Source: Ficedula albicollis
Taxonomy: Eukaryota > Chordata > Aves > Passeriformes > Muscicapidae
Length of the DNA stretch: 64,000 nucleotides
Direction of reading: 5' to 3'
NCBI RefSeq assembly: GCF_000247815.1
Contig: NC_021671.1
Location: forward strand, 25,712,164 to 25,776,163
A program made the translations under genes and the position numbers. The notes beneath the pieces were generated by a model. The model did no database searches and was not told the origin of the DNA. It saw nothing but the letters and a program-made list of their open reading frames with translations. Positions 38,914 to 51,923 of the stretch are shown here, piece after piece. The first letter of the stretch is position 1; each line of letters opens with the position of its first letter.

Positions 38914-39042
38914 ACAAAGTAAAAAGGCTGTGCAGCAGTGCAATCCTTTGTTTACTGTTGTTATTATTGGCTAATTGCACAAAGTAAAAGGCTGTGCAGC
39001 AGTGCAATACTTTGTTTACTGTTGTTATTATTGGCTAATTGT
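38914..39042. repeat. 65-bp tandem duplication
   Basis: ACAAAGTAAAA(A)GGCTGTGC through TTATTATTGGCTAATTG occurs at 38914-38978 and 38979-39042. The copies differ by one A and one substitution (CAATCC/CAATAC). Confidence 0.93.
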
Positions 39043-42000
39043 CCCTCAGGTTTTGAGCCTACCTTCCTTCATACCCTTCCCTCTCCAATCTTCCCATAGA
39101 TACTGGCTTGCTGACTGTACAGATTTGTGCCTGGCCCTTGAGCTCTGTGGTGAGAAGACACCTCTGTATCACATTCTGGCCCCTCCCGTATCTGTTCTGT
39201 CTGTGCTGTATCTTTCCATCCCTTTGAGCAGGGAAGTGCGAAGTAGAAATGACAAATTATGCTTCAGGAAAAACTCAGCACCCAAAAATGTGCCTGATTT
39301 TTTGTACTCAGTCTGAAGTTAAATCTTGAGCTATTTTTGCCTACTCTACCATGGTGTCTTCTGACCTCAAAAGCCACAAACATACTGAGATATTGTTAAT
39401 CCTTTCTAAACCCAAATCTACCCAGCAGCAACATGAGATGTTCAAGAAATGTTATGGGTTCAACCTCATCCACAATACTTTTCTTCACACACCACTTAAG
39501 CATAAATAAAGGGACAGTATTTGAATACTAGCTAGTGAACATTCTAGAGTCAAATAAACAGAAATTGCCAAAAGAAATTGTATAAATTGTATGTACTTTC
39601 AGATTTGAATGTTAATGGTTTCATTTCTAGTAGAAGAATTGATTATGCAGATTTGATTTATTGTTAGCTCAGCTCAATAATATTGATTTAGGTATTGAGC
39701 ATATGTGCCACTGCAGTTATTGTTTCCCTGAAATAATTTGTTTTGATGTATACACATTGATTACATTTTTACTGTTTTAATGATACCAGTCATTATGGTA
39801 CTGGCATAACACATGCAAGTACAATATATTGCTCTTTATTTCCTGAGCCAGTGATATATCATGACTCAGGGTTATCAGATGCCATGCTTCTTACTGCTCT
39901 CTACCCTGAAAGCCAGCAGTGAACATCCACTGTTACACTGACTTCTTATTATTTCTGGAAATCAAATGGGAATCACACATTTAGCACCAGCTGATACAGC
40001 CAGTTAATGCAACCTGACAGAGCAAGGAAAAAAACTCACAAGTATCAAATAAGACAATTTTCTCCCCCTCTTGAGGGACACATCAGGTAAATAACACTTC
40101 AAAATCCCAGGTCTCCTCTGTTCTTCTGAAAATGTTCCTCTCCCGACCTGACTATTGCCACAATCTGTCCCCTGAACCTGCACATGTTGGTTATTCATGT
40201 CCCTTTGCCTTCTCAGAGGCTGGGAGGGAAATGTGATTTTTACAGACACTTGCACAGTGTTCTGGAGAGTAACAACAAACAAATTGTGAGCTTTGATATC
40301 TTTCCATTGTCCTCTCATTTTCATATCTATGAAATGAGAGTACACAGCAGCTGTGCCCACATTTGTGGGACAACTGAGAGAGGTATTATCTTAACAGATT
40401 GCCAGTAACTCTGTCTTTGAGAACTAGTATTGTTTGTACATGACCTAGAACTATTAGTTTTAGCATGAAGGGCAGCCAGCTTGACCAGATATTCTTTGCC
40501 TTCTGATATTCTCACATCACCAGCTTTTGCAGCCACTTTCCTCACAAGGCAGGGAATCCTCAGATGCTTTCTCTTTTGAGACAAGTCCCTGAACTGATGA
40601 TCTTTGTGATATTCTGCATATGGCTTTCTGCTGATCAGCAATGCCTTTTCCTTATTTAGATCAAGAGTACAAAGGTTGCTTAGGATTTGTTGGCTTCTTC
40701 TTGGCAAAATTTCAGATTTTTTTTTTCCAAAATGGAATCACTTCCTCTTGATTGTATTGTGCACCTGCCCTCAAATTTATTGCAAGCAGGTATTTGCCCT
40801 TGTTTTCTGACTCTCTGTGTGTTGTATCAGCTGCACCTTGACTGCTCTTAAGCACTCTTACTTTAAGGAACACAATCTTCACTGCAAACCTTCACTTCTA
40901 CCTGTTCTGAACAACATCAAGTGCATCTCTTGCAGGGAATGCTTTGCTTTGATCTTTTTGCCAGTTCTAATGCTTTTAATTTGATCTGTAATTACTCCCT
41001 ATAATAACTGTTTCAGTTCATGTGTCTCAGCTTTAATATAAGGGTGATTAAGTGCTCAGTGATCCTGCTTGGCAGCCACCTTCTAATAAAGAAACATACC
41101 ATTCCCTGACAACATTTTTACAGGAGTCCAAGTGCTCTTAAAGTCTACAATGATTTTAGGAATATATATCCTTCTTTGTGCTCCCAGGGTCTGGAGTACA
41201 GCCCGCCACTGTGCTGACCCCACCAAAAACACCCGTGTGAAACACTCCTGGGTTTTACAACTGTGCTTGCTCTGCAGTGCAACCACTTTTTCTTGATCTG
41301 CTTTTCTTTGTTTTTAAACACTGAGGGAGTGGTTGCGTAACACATGACTGCTCATTTAGAGAGAACTATATGTCCTGTTTTTTCCAGCTTTTGATGGACC
41401 AAGATTGCTGAAGGTTATGGCCATCTCACATGACATGAAAAACTCTACTGCCTTCTGTAACAATATTAAATGCTATAGATGGAATATCATCATGAATTTA
41501 ATAAATTCTAGTTTTCTGACTTTGTCAGAGCATGTTTCTAGAGTTGTAGTTAATATTTACTTTCAACATAGAACAAATATTTGTAAGTTTATGGGAATTG
41601 AATTTATGCAGCTTTTAGAAGGCAGAGATATAATTTAGAGACAAAAATTATTCTTATTTTGCTTGCCTTTATTGTGAAAAGGGTTTCATGTTTCAAAAGT
41701 GGAAAGAGCAACATACTTTAAGGATGCTTTTCAAGATTTGAGAAAATATAAAATTATTTTACTTTAAATTCTAAATTAGAAACACATTTCAATCAAATAT
41801 ATATTAAAGCAAATCATAAATATCTTTATACAGAGCTATGCCGAATGTATAGATAAAGGTACATATGCATACATATTTTTTTAAAAATTACTTTGTATTT
41901 ATAATCATTCTAAGGCAGATCTCACTGGATTCACATTGACTCTATACTATTTACAGAGAAATAATTTTCCCAAAAGCTGAAAATCTTTTTGTAAACATTT

Positions 42001-42771
42001 TCAAACACCATCAAAGGAAAAAGCTGTGCATTCTAATTTTGATACAGTCTTCTTTTTTCTTCCCTTCTCAGCTGCAGCTACTGATTCCCTCTGTTGATAA
42101 ACCCTTTTTTTCAAACATGTCCAATGGAAATTAAAAGAGGCACTTATTTCAATATAGGTTTAAGAGAGTGTGATAGGTCAAGACAAATAGATGTTAACAA
42201 GAAACAATATTGGATTAATGGTACCTGTTCTCATGGATGAGTTCCATGTTTGCCTCTCAGCAATCAGGAAAAAATTAATCATCTCTTATACATTCTAGAC
42301 ATTTCTCCTTGTTTTTTTCAAAGGAAGACAAGTCAGCATTTTTTGTTATTGACTTTTTCATTGATGCTGAATATTTCCCTCTGTAAAGACTGTACAGCGG
42401 GAGGTTTGTAAGTATAGCGATAAGCAGTTGCACCTGCTGTTTGCCAAAATCCTTTATTACCTTTATTATTGGACTCAAGGACAACAGACACTGCTTTTGT
42501 GGGATTTCTCTCTATCATCCATCTCCACAGCCAGATGATCTTCTCCATGTAAGGCAGCAAATCCTTTCCCATAGCCTGCTGCACTCAGGAGATGGTCAGA
42601 GGTGTTGGAGTTGGTTATGTATGTACTCTTGACTCAAAGACATGGGGGGCTTTACAGGTTCTAGAAAATCAGAGGGAAGAGGGAAGCTACAGCCCAAAGA
42701 ACAAATACAGGTTTCATTCTCTTTTTATGGAAAGCAAAACACTGAAACTCAGAATCAGAGCCAACTTCAGC
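39043..42771. other. AT-rich non-coding sequence
   Basis: Mostly unique AT-rich DNA. Two stretches were examined for coding content: an 87-codon open run after an acceptor-like site at 41388-41638, and a 126-codon minus frame at 40327-40707 rich in basic residues. Neither shows a family or a full exon structure. No gene is supported. Confidence 0.5.
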
Positions 42772-43135
42772 AATGGAGAAGAGACCACTGAGAGGAGATC
42801 TTGTCACTTTGTTCAGGTATCTTAAGGGAAGATGTAAAGAGGATGTGGCCAGACCATTTTCAGTGGTGCCCACTGACAGGACAAGGGGCAACAGGCACAA
42901 ACTGGAACACAGGAACCTCCATCTGAAGATGAGGAAAAACTTTACTGGGTATAGCAGAGCACTGGAACAGGCTGCTCAGAGAGGTTATGGAGTCTCCCTC
43001 TCTGGAGATATTCAAGAGCTCATGTGGACAGGATCCTGTTCAACCTGTTCTAGGTGGGCCCACTCTATCAGTGGGCATTGGACTGGCTGGCACTTGAGGT
43101 CTCTTCTTCTTCCATTCTGTGATTCTGTGTGTAAT
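42772..43135 (+). mobile_element. CR1 LINE 3' end, about 360 bp
   Basis: The best preserved CR1 in the window. In order it has GAGACCACTGAGAGGAGATC, CAGTGGTGCCCACTGACAGG, ACAAGGGGCAACAGGCACAA, GAGCACTGGAACAGGCTGCT, CAGAGAGGTTATGGAGTCTC and a terminal CCATTCTGTGATTCTGTGTG. This is the tail of the reverse-transcriptase reading frame plus the 3' untranslated region of an avian CR1. It is 5'-truncated and cannot be active. Confidence 0.92.
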
Positions 43136-43497
43136 TGATGAAATGCTGGAACACACATTATTTTACAAGAGGCAATTAGATGCTAACTGCTGTGCTTCAA
43201 GGCCATTTCTTTGTTGTGTGTTCATACAGCTCTCAGCACAGCAAAGTCCCACAACAGGAGCCTGTAGATGTGCAGTCTGCTGTGATGGACAGGTAATTAT
43301 CCTCTTAATGACAAGTGTCTGAATTGCCCCACTGGTCTTCCTCTGAGTAAATACACAGACAGTGTGCTGCTCCAGCCTTTCAGAGGCATGGTATCAAGGG
43401 CAGTCAGCACTTGATAAAGGATTCCAAAATGTCCAAGAGGAAAATGGAGTGTGTTAAAGTAGACACGTGGGCCAATTAAAAGAGCAGGTAAAGATCA
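43136..43497. other. Unique non-coding sequence
   Basis: Short single-copy stretch between the CR1 tail and the next duplication, without recognisable features. Confidence 0.5.
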
Positions 43498-43604
43498 TGT
43501 CTTGTTGGTCTTGGTTTTATACAAGCTGCATGTAAGAGCAGGCGTGATGACTGTCTTGTTGGTCTTGGTTTTTTACAAGCTGCATGTAAGAGCAGGCGTG
43601 ATGA
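43498..43604. repeat. 54-bp tandem duplication
   Basis: TGTCTTGTTGGTCTTGGTTT through GAGCAGGCGTGATGA occurs at 43498-43551 and 43552-43604 with a single visible change (TTTTATAC/TTTTTTAC). Confidence 0.93.
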
Positions 43605-45805
43605 CCACAGTATTGTAAAATAGTGGAACATTTTTAATATTTCCTGAGAAGAGCTCAAAGACCCAGCACCAGCTGATGTTTGGAGGAATCCTCAGTTATT
43701 CTTCAAATTTTACTTTTGCAGCAGCTGACTGGAAATCTCATATTCATCTTTTTGGTGAACATCTGGTTTTACAAAAGCAAACTTTTCCACTTTCTTGGGA
43801 ACTTTCTGATTGAGCAAACTTTCAGATACTTCAAGTATGGATATATCTAGTACTTTGACTAGTTCAGCCCTTCATGAAATTCTATCTCCTATTCTACCTT
43901 CAGCTTTTTATAAGCTTTATAAAGCATGTCTTCTCTTCAATGGGAAAAAAAGAAATTCTCATTCTCTTTCACAACTTTTGTGCTTCTGCAATCATTTTGT
44001 CCCAGACTCTCCCACCTCACCTTCCCATTTATGGTCTGTTGTTAAGAGTCACAGAGGAACCAATTCACCTGTTTTCAATACTAATGCAAAGCTTGTTTCC
44101 CCTTCTTTTTTATAACCTTCCTTTTTTCCACATCAGATTCAGGTTTCTTGCTTCTGCCTTTGAGGTCATGTGATTCTGTCCTGTGGCCAACCTGGTTTTA
44201 ATTTTTTTCTCCATTTCCCACTTTTTTCTCTTTCTTAGCCTCCTTCCAATCTGCTCTTCAGCTTGTTCATGTTATTTACTCATGTCTTTCAAATTATTTA
44301 AAATACAGATGGATAGGAATTTCGTCTTCCTGCAGTTGTAAACTGCTTTTTACAGATGGAGATACAAGAAATTAAATAAGTAAGTATTCATTAATACTGT
44401 TACATATTCATTACTTGCGTAACCAAAGTTTTCTGTATTAGCAATATCAGTAAGTTTTGTTCCTCTTCCAAGTAGCAAATAAATGTTAATCACAAAAAAA
44501 AATTTTTGTTCCACAAGCCTTGCAGATTTTAACTTCTGAATTTGTTCTAAAGTGACACCCTACATTTTGATATCAGCTTTGCCAAGTTGAAAGTGTAATT
44601 GCATTCATATGCAACCTGAATCAAGTTTCACTTATCATGAATATTTTTATGTTCTAAAGTTAACCCAAGAATATTACTTTTCTGAGCAGCCCAGCCACAG
44701 GTATCTTTCAAGTGGTCCTTAATTGCTATTCAAGCAAAAATTCCCAATTCCTTTTTTACAGTAGCTGTCTAATGTCACTGCATTATATTTAAAATTGAGA
44801 TGGGTATGGGAAACAGCTACTTCTCTGTAAAAACACAGTACTTTTCTTGTTTGCAATGGTTGGTTTTAGAAGTTTTTCCCAAGTTCAAGCCAGTCTCTCA
44901 GAGAAATCTGGGTATGTAGACATTTCCCAGTTAATAACATTTGAGTACCTTTTTATAAATGTGTATGAACAGGCAAGTTTGAGGTGAGTTTACAGTGCCT
45001 GCAAGCATTCTTCTGAAATGCATGGACCCAGTCTGGGATTGCCTAACAACAAGACAAACAGTCTTGCAGCTAAAATGACATCCCTAGCATTTTACTAGCT
45101 GACTTTCTAAATCTGTATTTGGTTAATACCTATGCCCTCTTGAAACTGGCAGGGAATTTTTTGAGTGGGCATAGTGCCACCCCAACAGATGGTCATAGGC
45201 AAAGGCATGCCAGAGAACCAGTATGTGCCTCATGTTTGAGTATTAAGGGATGGATTTCCATCCAAGAATGTCAAAATAGCAGTCAATGCAGAACATCTGA
45301 GCCTATGGCTAAGGGGATATGTTGACTATTCCTGCTCAGAGTTGGATTACCTTTCAAAATCGTGATTTAAAAAAAAAAAGAGAAACAACCTTCTCCAGCT
45401 GTGAAATATTGGCACTAACAAATGAGGTAGAAGGAAAGAGAAGTATTTAATGGAATATTTTAACAGCTTACTACACATCAAACACCTGAAATATCTCCAA
45501 AATAAAAACAACGTTCTGAGGCATGGCTCAGGGAATTTCCAGGGAATAGCCTGACTGATGTCAGAAGCTGGACCTGCTGATTACTCATCATCATAGCCCA
45601 TGTCTGCTTTTGGTCAAACAGCCCAGTCCTATCCAGGGTATGTCACACATCACATCAATTCAAATTGGTAAGAACTGGTGAATAACACTGTGTTTGTGCC
45701 AAGAAGGATCTGCTCATTTCTTATCTATAGTAGAAGTAAAGGCCTGGAAGGGAAGAAAAAGGAGCATAATGAGTAGTTTCAGCTGTATCAGGATTAACAT
45801 TTATT
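43605..45805. other. AT-rich unique non-coding sequence
   Basis: AT-rich DNA with a pyrimidine-biased part (about 43870-44280) that produces overlapping frames of 99-101 codons. No gene or transposon is recognised. Confidence 0.55.
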
Positions 45806-46040
45806 TCACAGAATCACAGAACACATTGAGCAGGGATGGATCAATGAGTATCATTGAGTCTACTCCTGGCCCCACACAGGACAGCCCCGAGACTCACACC
45901 ATGTGCCTGAGAGCATGGTCCAAACAATCCAAGGCTCTTTTATGGAACTCTCTCGGGTTTGTGCCATGACCACTTCCCTGGGAAGCCTGTCCAATGACTG
46001 ATCATGCTCTGTGTGAAGAGCATTCTTCCAGTAAATAAAG
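45806..46040 (-). mobile_element. CR1 LINE 3' end, truncated
   Basis: Begins CACAGAATCACAGAACACAT, the reverse complement of the avian CR1 3' tail, and continues through CTGGCCCCACACAGGACAGC and CCATGACCACTTCCCTGGGA to ATTCTTCCAGTAA, all in minus orientation. Moderately diverged and 5'-truncated. Confidence 0.85.
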
Positions 46041-49000
46041 ACATTGCTAATAAACAAATTGTATGGTTCTAAGGATTATGCTGTAATGGTAAAAGCTCAT
46101 GCTGTTTAGGGAGAGAAATACTAAGAAATTTTGAAATAAATTCATAAAATAACTTTTTTTAAGTCCTAGAAGAATATTCCAAGTCAAACTTGTGGGTAAG
46201 AGAAGATGCTGAGTACCAGAATGAGAAGAAGCTGACATTACCTACTACAGAGACTTTAAGTCACTGGGTAAGGGTGAGTAACATTTATCCTCTCAAGCTA
46301 TCAACCCTGCATTTTGACTGGCCCATTTTGCCTGGCATCTCTGACATTTTAGTCTACATCTACACAGAAAGGTCATGCTGATCTATTTATTTCAATCCAG
46401 TTGTGGCAGCTCAACTCTAATAAAATGTTCATTTCACTTTGCTCCCTAACTTGATCTAATTTCCTTGTTAATCACAGTGTCAATGAAGCCTTGTGATAAA
46501 GCTTCTTAGATGCAATTCCTTTCCTAAAAACACCACAGTAATGGTTCTCACAAAAAGCACTGTTTTGATTTTTCTTGCCCTTAGCTGTACCATAGGCACC
46601 TAAAATTATGCTAAATCTGAGGTAGAAACTTAGATTGACAAACTGCCTGGTTGCCATTATTTTTGCCAATATAATTTCTGAACTCCTGAATCATAGTGAA
46701 AAATAACACTGCTGAATGTCATCATCAGCACAGTCCTTGTTAAGCCCTGGATAGAGCATTTAGGGCTTCTGAGAGCATTTTTTTTTTTAATAACAAAAAG
46801 CAGAGGTAAAGTGTCGGTTTTTCAGCACTAGTGTAAACAATAAATTAGGAACAGGATTCAAGAAGATTTAAGATTTAAATCATAGAAGGAATATGTGGGG
46901 AAAGACAAAAGACCACTTGGAAGCTTCTGTCTTTAATTTATCTTTCTCAATATCCACAAGGTTAATGTTTGGGGCTGACACTAAAACAAACATCCAGTGG
47001 GACAATTCTACAAGGTGTGCTCTCTGTACCATGCAGGTTAAAATAAAATATACAGTAGTTTTTGTCCCATGCACAAAAGGGTGCTTCAAACCAACAGTTT
47101 ATATAAGTCTCTTCTCTCTCCAGAGTGGTGCAAGCATTTTTTACCTTTTCCAGATTCACTGGAAAAGTACCTCTTCACAACTGCTTTCACAGTTGTCTGC
47201 AAGCATGGATTCCTAATTTTCTAAAAAACCTGTTCAGCTGCTTTTCTTCCATGCATCTTTCTCTCCCTTACAGTTCATGATGTTTTAGATGCTCTCTACA
47301 TGGTGATGCTCCTCTGGCACTGGCTGAGATATGCCAGTAAAGTGGCAATGGAAAATGCAATGTAAAAACAAGCACCCCTCCTAACTCCTGTTCCTCAGGG
47401 ATATCTCCATTGCAGGTTAAAGATGCATTTAGAGATACAGATGAAAGCAGCTCATACAGGTACCAATTTCCTGGAAACAGCTCATCCCAGCAGTCACTTC
47501 TAGCCAGGGTACAATGAGATTTTTCCTGCCATGGAGCACACTGAGCTGTGCCCGTGCTAGCCAGGTTACACTGACTGCTGCAGGGCACACATCTCCCTTG
47601 TCCTTTTGCTGTGATGACAATTTTCATTTCTACAGACTCCAGATGGGGCAGTTTCTATATTAATTCACCCTGGATAGATTAAACACTTGGGAAATTCTGT
47701 TGATTTTAGGTAGATTAAATAGTTGGGAAGCAGCAAGGCAGTAACTGCATACATAGACATGTAAGTTGTCTTTCTGCAGAGAGATATTTGTTGCCAAGAA
47801 AACGTAAAAAGATTCAAACAAGGCTTCCATCTCTCCCCAAAATAGTCTGAATGCTTAACAGAAGTAGTTTTCCTTGTAGTTTTACTGTGAAATAGCACAT
47901 AAAAAATGTTCAAAGGCTTCCTTTGCAGCAGTTTTAGAGATATTTGAATTGTCATATTCACACTATATGAAAAATAGGGACCAGGTAGCCTTGTCCTGTG
48001 GTTTCCTGTTGAAGAGAAAGATGAGAACTGCTGTGTTATATATGTCTTCTAGAAGAAGATAACAAAAGGGGATGACTAAGAAGCCATGGGAACTGAGCTG
48101 CAGGGAGAAGTCTATTCTGGGTTGTGTGTGATTGCCTGTATGCAGTATTTCTGCATCTCTGTAGTTGCTGGGGATGTGGTTTTTAAGTGTTGTGATAAAT
48201 CCTCTGCTGTTAGCTCCCCATACGGAATAAACAACACTGAGGAAGCTGAGGGCAGCTTTCTGAAGCCAGGCATTTTGCATGGGGTGCTGACTACAGTCCC
48301 TGTGTCCCTGTCACAGCACCCTGCTTTGCAGATGGCAGCATCTGCTAAAAAAGTCTCCATTCCCCCTTAACAGGCAAGTTATCAGAGCTCCTGGTTTAGA
48401 GCTTTCCTAATACTCATTTTGCCTTTCCCTCCCCTCTCTACAAGCTGTGCCTAAATCCAGGGGTGCTTCCATATCTAAATTTCCTTTAATATACCAGCAT
48501 TCACAGCCTACAGTCTCTGGCCCAGATAGGACTGAATGAAGACTTCTCAGAAGTCTGGGACTTTCAAAATATACTAGGTCAAAGTACATAGGAATTCATT
48601 AATGCATTATATTAAAAAAAGAAAGGGTTTCTGGGAAATAGGGGAATTAGTTGGCAGCTGTACATTGTTATCTGTGAGTCCTGAGTTCCTTTCTTTTTTA
48701 TCAGTTGGTACATTGTGCTTTTTCTTTTTTGATTTTTTTCCTATCTCTACACAAAATGGAGCATTTTGCCATAAAAAAGACCCTTGCAAGAGCAAATCTT
48801 GAAGGTTCAAGAACTGGTATTTGCCTTCTGAAGCTCTTCCTAGAGATCTGACTTTTGATAAGGCCATTGTCATCAAATCAGCTACCACTCTTCGTTTTTC
48901 CAGTGTCCTAATGAGGGATAAACAAGTACTACTCCAGAGAAGTGCCTCTTTCTGGAGAAAAAGCCTGAAAGAAGAAAAATGAAAATGGAAAAGTACACTG

Positions 49001-49192
49001 AGCTGCAAAAGGGTGATTTCAGAATGTGTGTTTATGTTCCCAAGGAGGTCAGAAAACTAGGGAATGGGGTAACTGTGTAAATGTAAATGCTATTTTAACT
49101 GGATAATGGTGGTTCATTTGTCCATAAAGAATAATAGACCTGATATCATAGAAACACACATCTGCATACCTTACTTTCACATGTTTGATCAA
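46041..49192. other. Unique non-coding sequence
   Basis: No recognisable gene. The larger minus frames (47268-47627, 119 codons; 48607-49008, 133 codons) and + frame (46893-47216, 107 codons) have no identifiable domain or splice structure. They overlap other frames of similar size on the opposite strand. Confidence 0.5.
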
Positions 49193-49342
49193 AAGTGAAC
49201 CTAACCAACTCCCTACTGCAGAGCTCCACTTTTGCAATAATAAACCTCCACTAAATTTTCTAGCACGAAGTGAACCTAACCAACTCCCTGCTGCAGAGCT
49301 CCACTTTTACAATAATAAACCTCCACTAAATTTTCTAGCACT
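49193..49342. repeat. 75-bp tandem duplication
   Basis: AAGTGAACCTAACCAACTCC through CACTAAATTTTCTAGCAC at 49193-49267 and 49268-49342. Two substitutions separate the copies (CTACTGC/CTGCTGC, TTTGCAA/TTTACAA). Confidence 0.94.
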
Positions 49343-50834
49343 TAATAACACCCTTGACTAAGGCAAGTGCAGAACAGATCCAGAATATGTATTTTTTATT
49401 ATCCAGAAGGGACTGAAAATGTCAGTGAATATATCCTTGAGGACAGTGGGGCTGTGTAAATATTTGAATAGTTTTCGTAACATTTTCCCAGATCTGTTTT
49501 TCACCTTTCAGGATTTTCATATTTGAGCAAACATTCACAAAACAGCAAACTGCCTGGAAATCCCTGCAAAGCCAAAAGATCAGTTAGAATTATTTAACTT
49601 GAGAGCTGACCTCCCTTCACTGGAAATTATCCACCTTTTGGACACAAACTATGCAAAAGTGAAATTCATTTGCAATTTTAGACAAATGCAAGTAGTCTTG
49701 AGAGTTTTGAAACTGAATCTAAGCAAGTGCTTGCCTGAAAAATAAGTTTTGTCACTGATCAGACTATTTACATGATTGTCCTACGGAAAAAATATTGTAC
49801 CTACCCTATATTTGTAGGGAAAAAAAATAAACACAGTTGTGCATCTCTACTGGTTACATTTTTGTTTGCTAATTTCTGAGCCATTTATAATGAAACCTAT
49901 TCACATCACAGAATCACAGTATCTAAATCCCGATAAGTTAAAAAAAAAAATCACTTCTAAAGGCTTAAAGTACCATCGAGCTTGAGGGTGAGGAAAACAG
50001 TATGGGTCCAGTGATTCAAGGGATAAGAGAGTTTTTCTGGATTAATGTGTAGTGTACATTTTTGTTTCCAGCATTATATGCCACCTGCCAGAACTGTTTG
50101 ATGCTGTGAATTAGTTTGGAATTTTAATTTCATGAATAATTCACAATCACTGCAGTGATTCCAGAAAGTCACAACACCTTATCATACATTTGCATCAGTG
50201 CTCAACACTGAAGGGAATATTGTTGTGTTTCTAGAAAGTGTTGTGATGTCTTGGAGAGTAAGTGCAGCTCAGCTAAACATTAATGAATTCCTGTGTGCTT
50301 ACATGCATTTTCTTCCTTCTAATCTTCTGCATAACCCACAGGTAATATTTTTTTAGCCATGACACCCAATCTGAAGCTACTATGTGGCCTGTACCCAGGA
50401 TTTTGTTATTTTTCATGTGTTTCAATGGCATTTCCTCCATTTTTGTGAGTTATTGGAATTTTGCCTTCAGGGCACCCAGTAGTCAGGTACTGTAGTAGCT
50501 TAAAATAGATTTTGCAGATCCCATCTGAAACACAACTGAACTTCAAAAAATATTGCTGCCACTTTTCTTTGCAGGCACCAACAGAGAATAATAGACCTAA
50601 TAAGAAGGCAGTGTAAATCAGGAGAGAAAACAATCCTTAAGTGGAAGTTTTATCACTCAGATGGCCAATATTTTATCCCAATAACGGCTTGACATAGTAC
50701 GGGACAAGTCTTCAAATACTCAAACAACATTTCTAACCCTTCCTTTGTGAGATGCAGAGAATCCATGCTCTTCCCAAGCAGCAGAAGATAAAGGCAGTGC
50801 AGGACATCATCAGAGAGCACGTGTGAAATGCTAC
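49343..50834. other. AT-rich unique non-coding sequence
   Basis: AT-rich DNA. A 20-base CR1-tail-like string (about 49905-49925) is too short to call. No gene is recognised. Confidence 0.55.
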
Positions 50835-50968
50835 GTGTGGTCACAAATCAGAGAGGGATCCATAAGAACGTGCAGCTCCCCCCAGCCCCAGCAGCTCTTT
50901 AGTGTGGTCACAAATCAGAGAGGGAGCCATAAGAGCGTGCAGCTCCCCCCAGCCCCAGCAGCTCTTTG
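50835..50968. repeat. 67-bp tandem duplication, GC-rich half
   Basis: GTGTGGTCACAAATCAGAGA through CCAGCCCCAGCAGCTCTTT at 50835-50901 and 50902-50968. Two substitutions (GGATCC/GGAGCC, AGAACG/AGAGCG). It leads into a GC-richer stretch to about 51120 whose frames have no recognised product. Confidence 0.94.
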
Positions 50969-51360
50969 TGCGGTGTCTCGGGCAGCTCCCAGAGCAGGGG
51001 AGCAGACACCCACCAGCTTAGAGCAGCTCCAAACTGATGGCAGATCTGCTCCCCACCACAGGCTGCTGAGCTCACAGCAGCTCCCAGGAGCCCCAGCCTG
51101 AGACAGTCAGCTTTCAGCACTCAAAGGAAGATTTGTTCTCAGCTGCACACAGGAAGAAACACGGGTCTGTCCTGCCACAGTACCTGCAAATCAGTGTCAG
51201 TTGGAAAAGTACAGAGGCCAGGTTATCTGCATTTTGCTGAATCATGTACAACTCAGCAAAAGAAAGCTAAAATGCAACTAAATCGGAATGGAAGCATTTC
51301 AGGCTTTTTTTTTTGTGCCGGTGCCAAAACAAAATTTAAAAAAAAAAAAAAAAAACATCT

Positions 51361-51642
51361 TGGTCCAAAATATTTAGCTAAATACCTGAAATCATTAGGA
51401 CAGAGTCTCAGAACTTCAAAGTTATTCTTTACTCACTGTTATGCATAGCCTTTTGACTGTTTTCCATAAAGTCCCCTGTGTTCAATGATCTTTGAGCAGC
51501 TAAAACAGTTTTCAAGTGGTATGATGTAAACACAATAAAATAAGGAAAGTTAGTGGAATTAAATTACCTGCTATTGATGGCTATGAATAAATTAGGTGCT
51601 ATTTGGGACAATAAATATCATACCGGTGTGTAAATATTAGTT
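51361..51642. repeat. 282-bp perfect duplication, copy 1
   Basis: Starts TGGTCCAAAATATTTAGCTA directly after an A-tract and ends GTGTGTAAATATTAGTT. I find no difference from copy 2, so it is either very recent or an assembly duplication. No coding content. Confidence 0.96.
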
Positions 51643-51923
51643 TGGTCCAAAATATTTAGCTAAATACCTGAAATCATTAGGACAGAGTCTCAGAACTTCA
51701 AAGTTATTCTTTACTCACTGTTATGCATAGCCTTTTGACTGTTTTCCATAAAGTCCCCTGTGTTCAATGATCTTTGAGCAGCTAAAACAGTTTTCAAGTG
51801 GTATGATGTAAACACAATAAAATAAGGAAAGTTAGTGGAATTAAATTACCTGCTATTGATGGCTATGAATAAATTAGGTGCTATTTGGGACAATAAATAT
51901 CATACCGGTGTGTAAATATTAGT
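51643..51923. repeat. 282-bp perfect duplication, copy 2
   Basis: Identical to 51361-51641 base for base as far as I can compare by eye. It diverges into unique DNA after TAAATATTAGT. Confidence 0.96.

Noticed and set aside
40327..40707. 126-codon minus-strand frame rich in Lys/Arg, considered as a processed ribosomal-type pseudogene
   Set aside because: No family match could be recalled and no poly(A) remnant or frame-disrupted extension is visible. One frame of this size is expected by chance in 64 kb.
44330..44395. Possible MIR fragment (TTTTTACAGATGGAGATACA)
   Set aside because: The match is too short and the downstream CCCAAGG-CACAC core is missing.
49905..49925. CR1 tail-like string (CACAGAATCACAG)
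   Set aside because: Only about 20 bases match and the sequence beyond does not continue as CR1.
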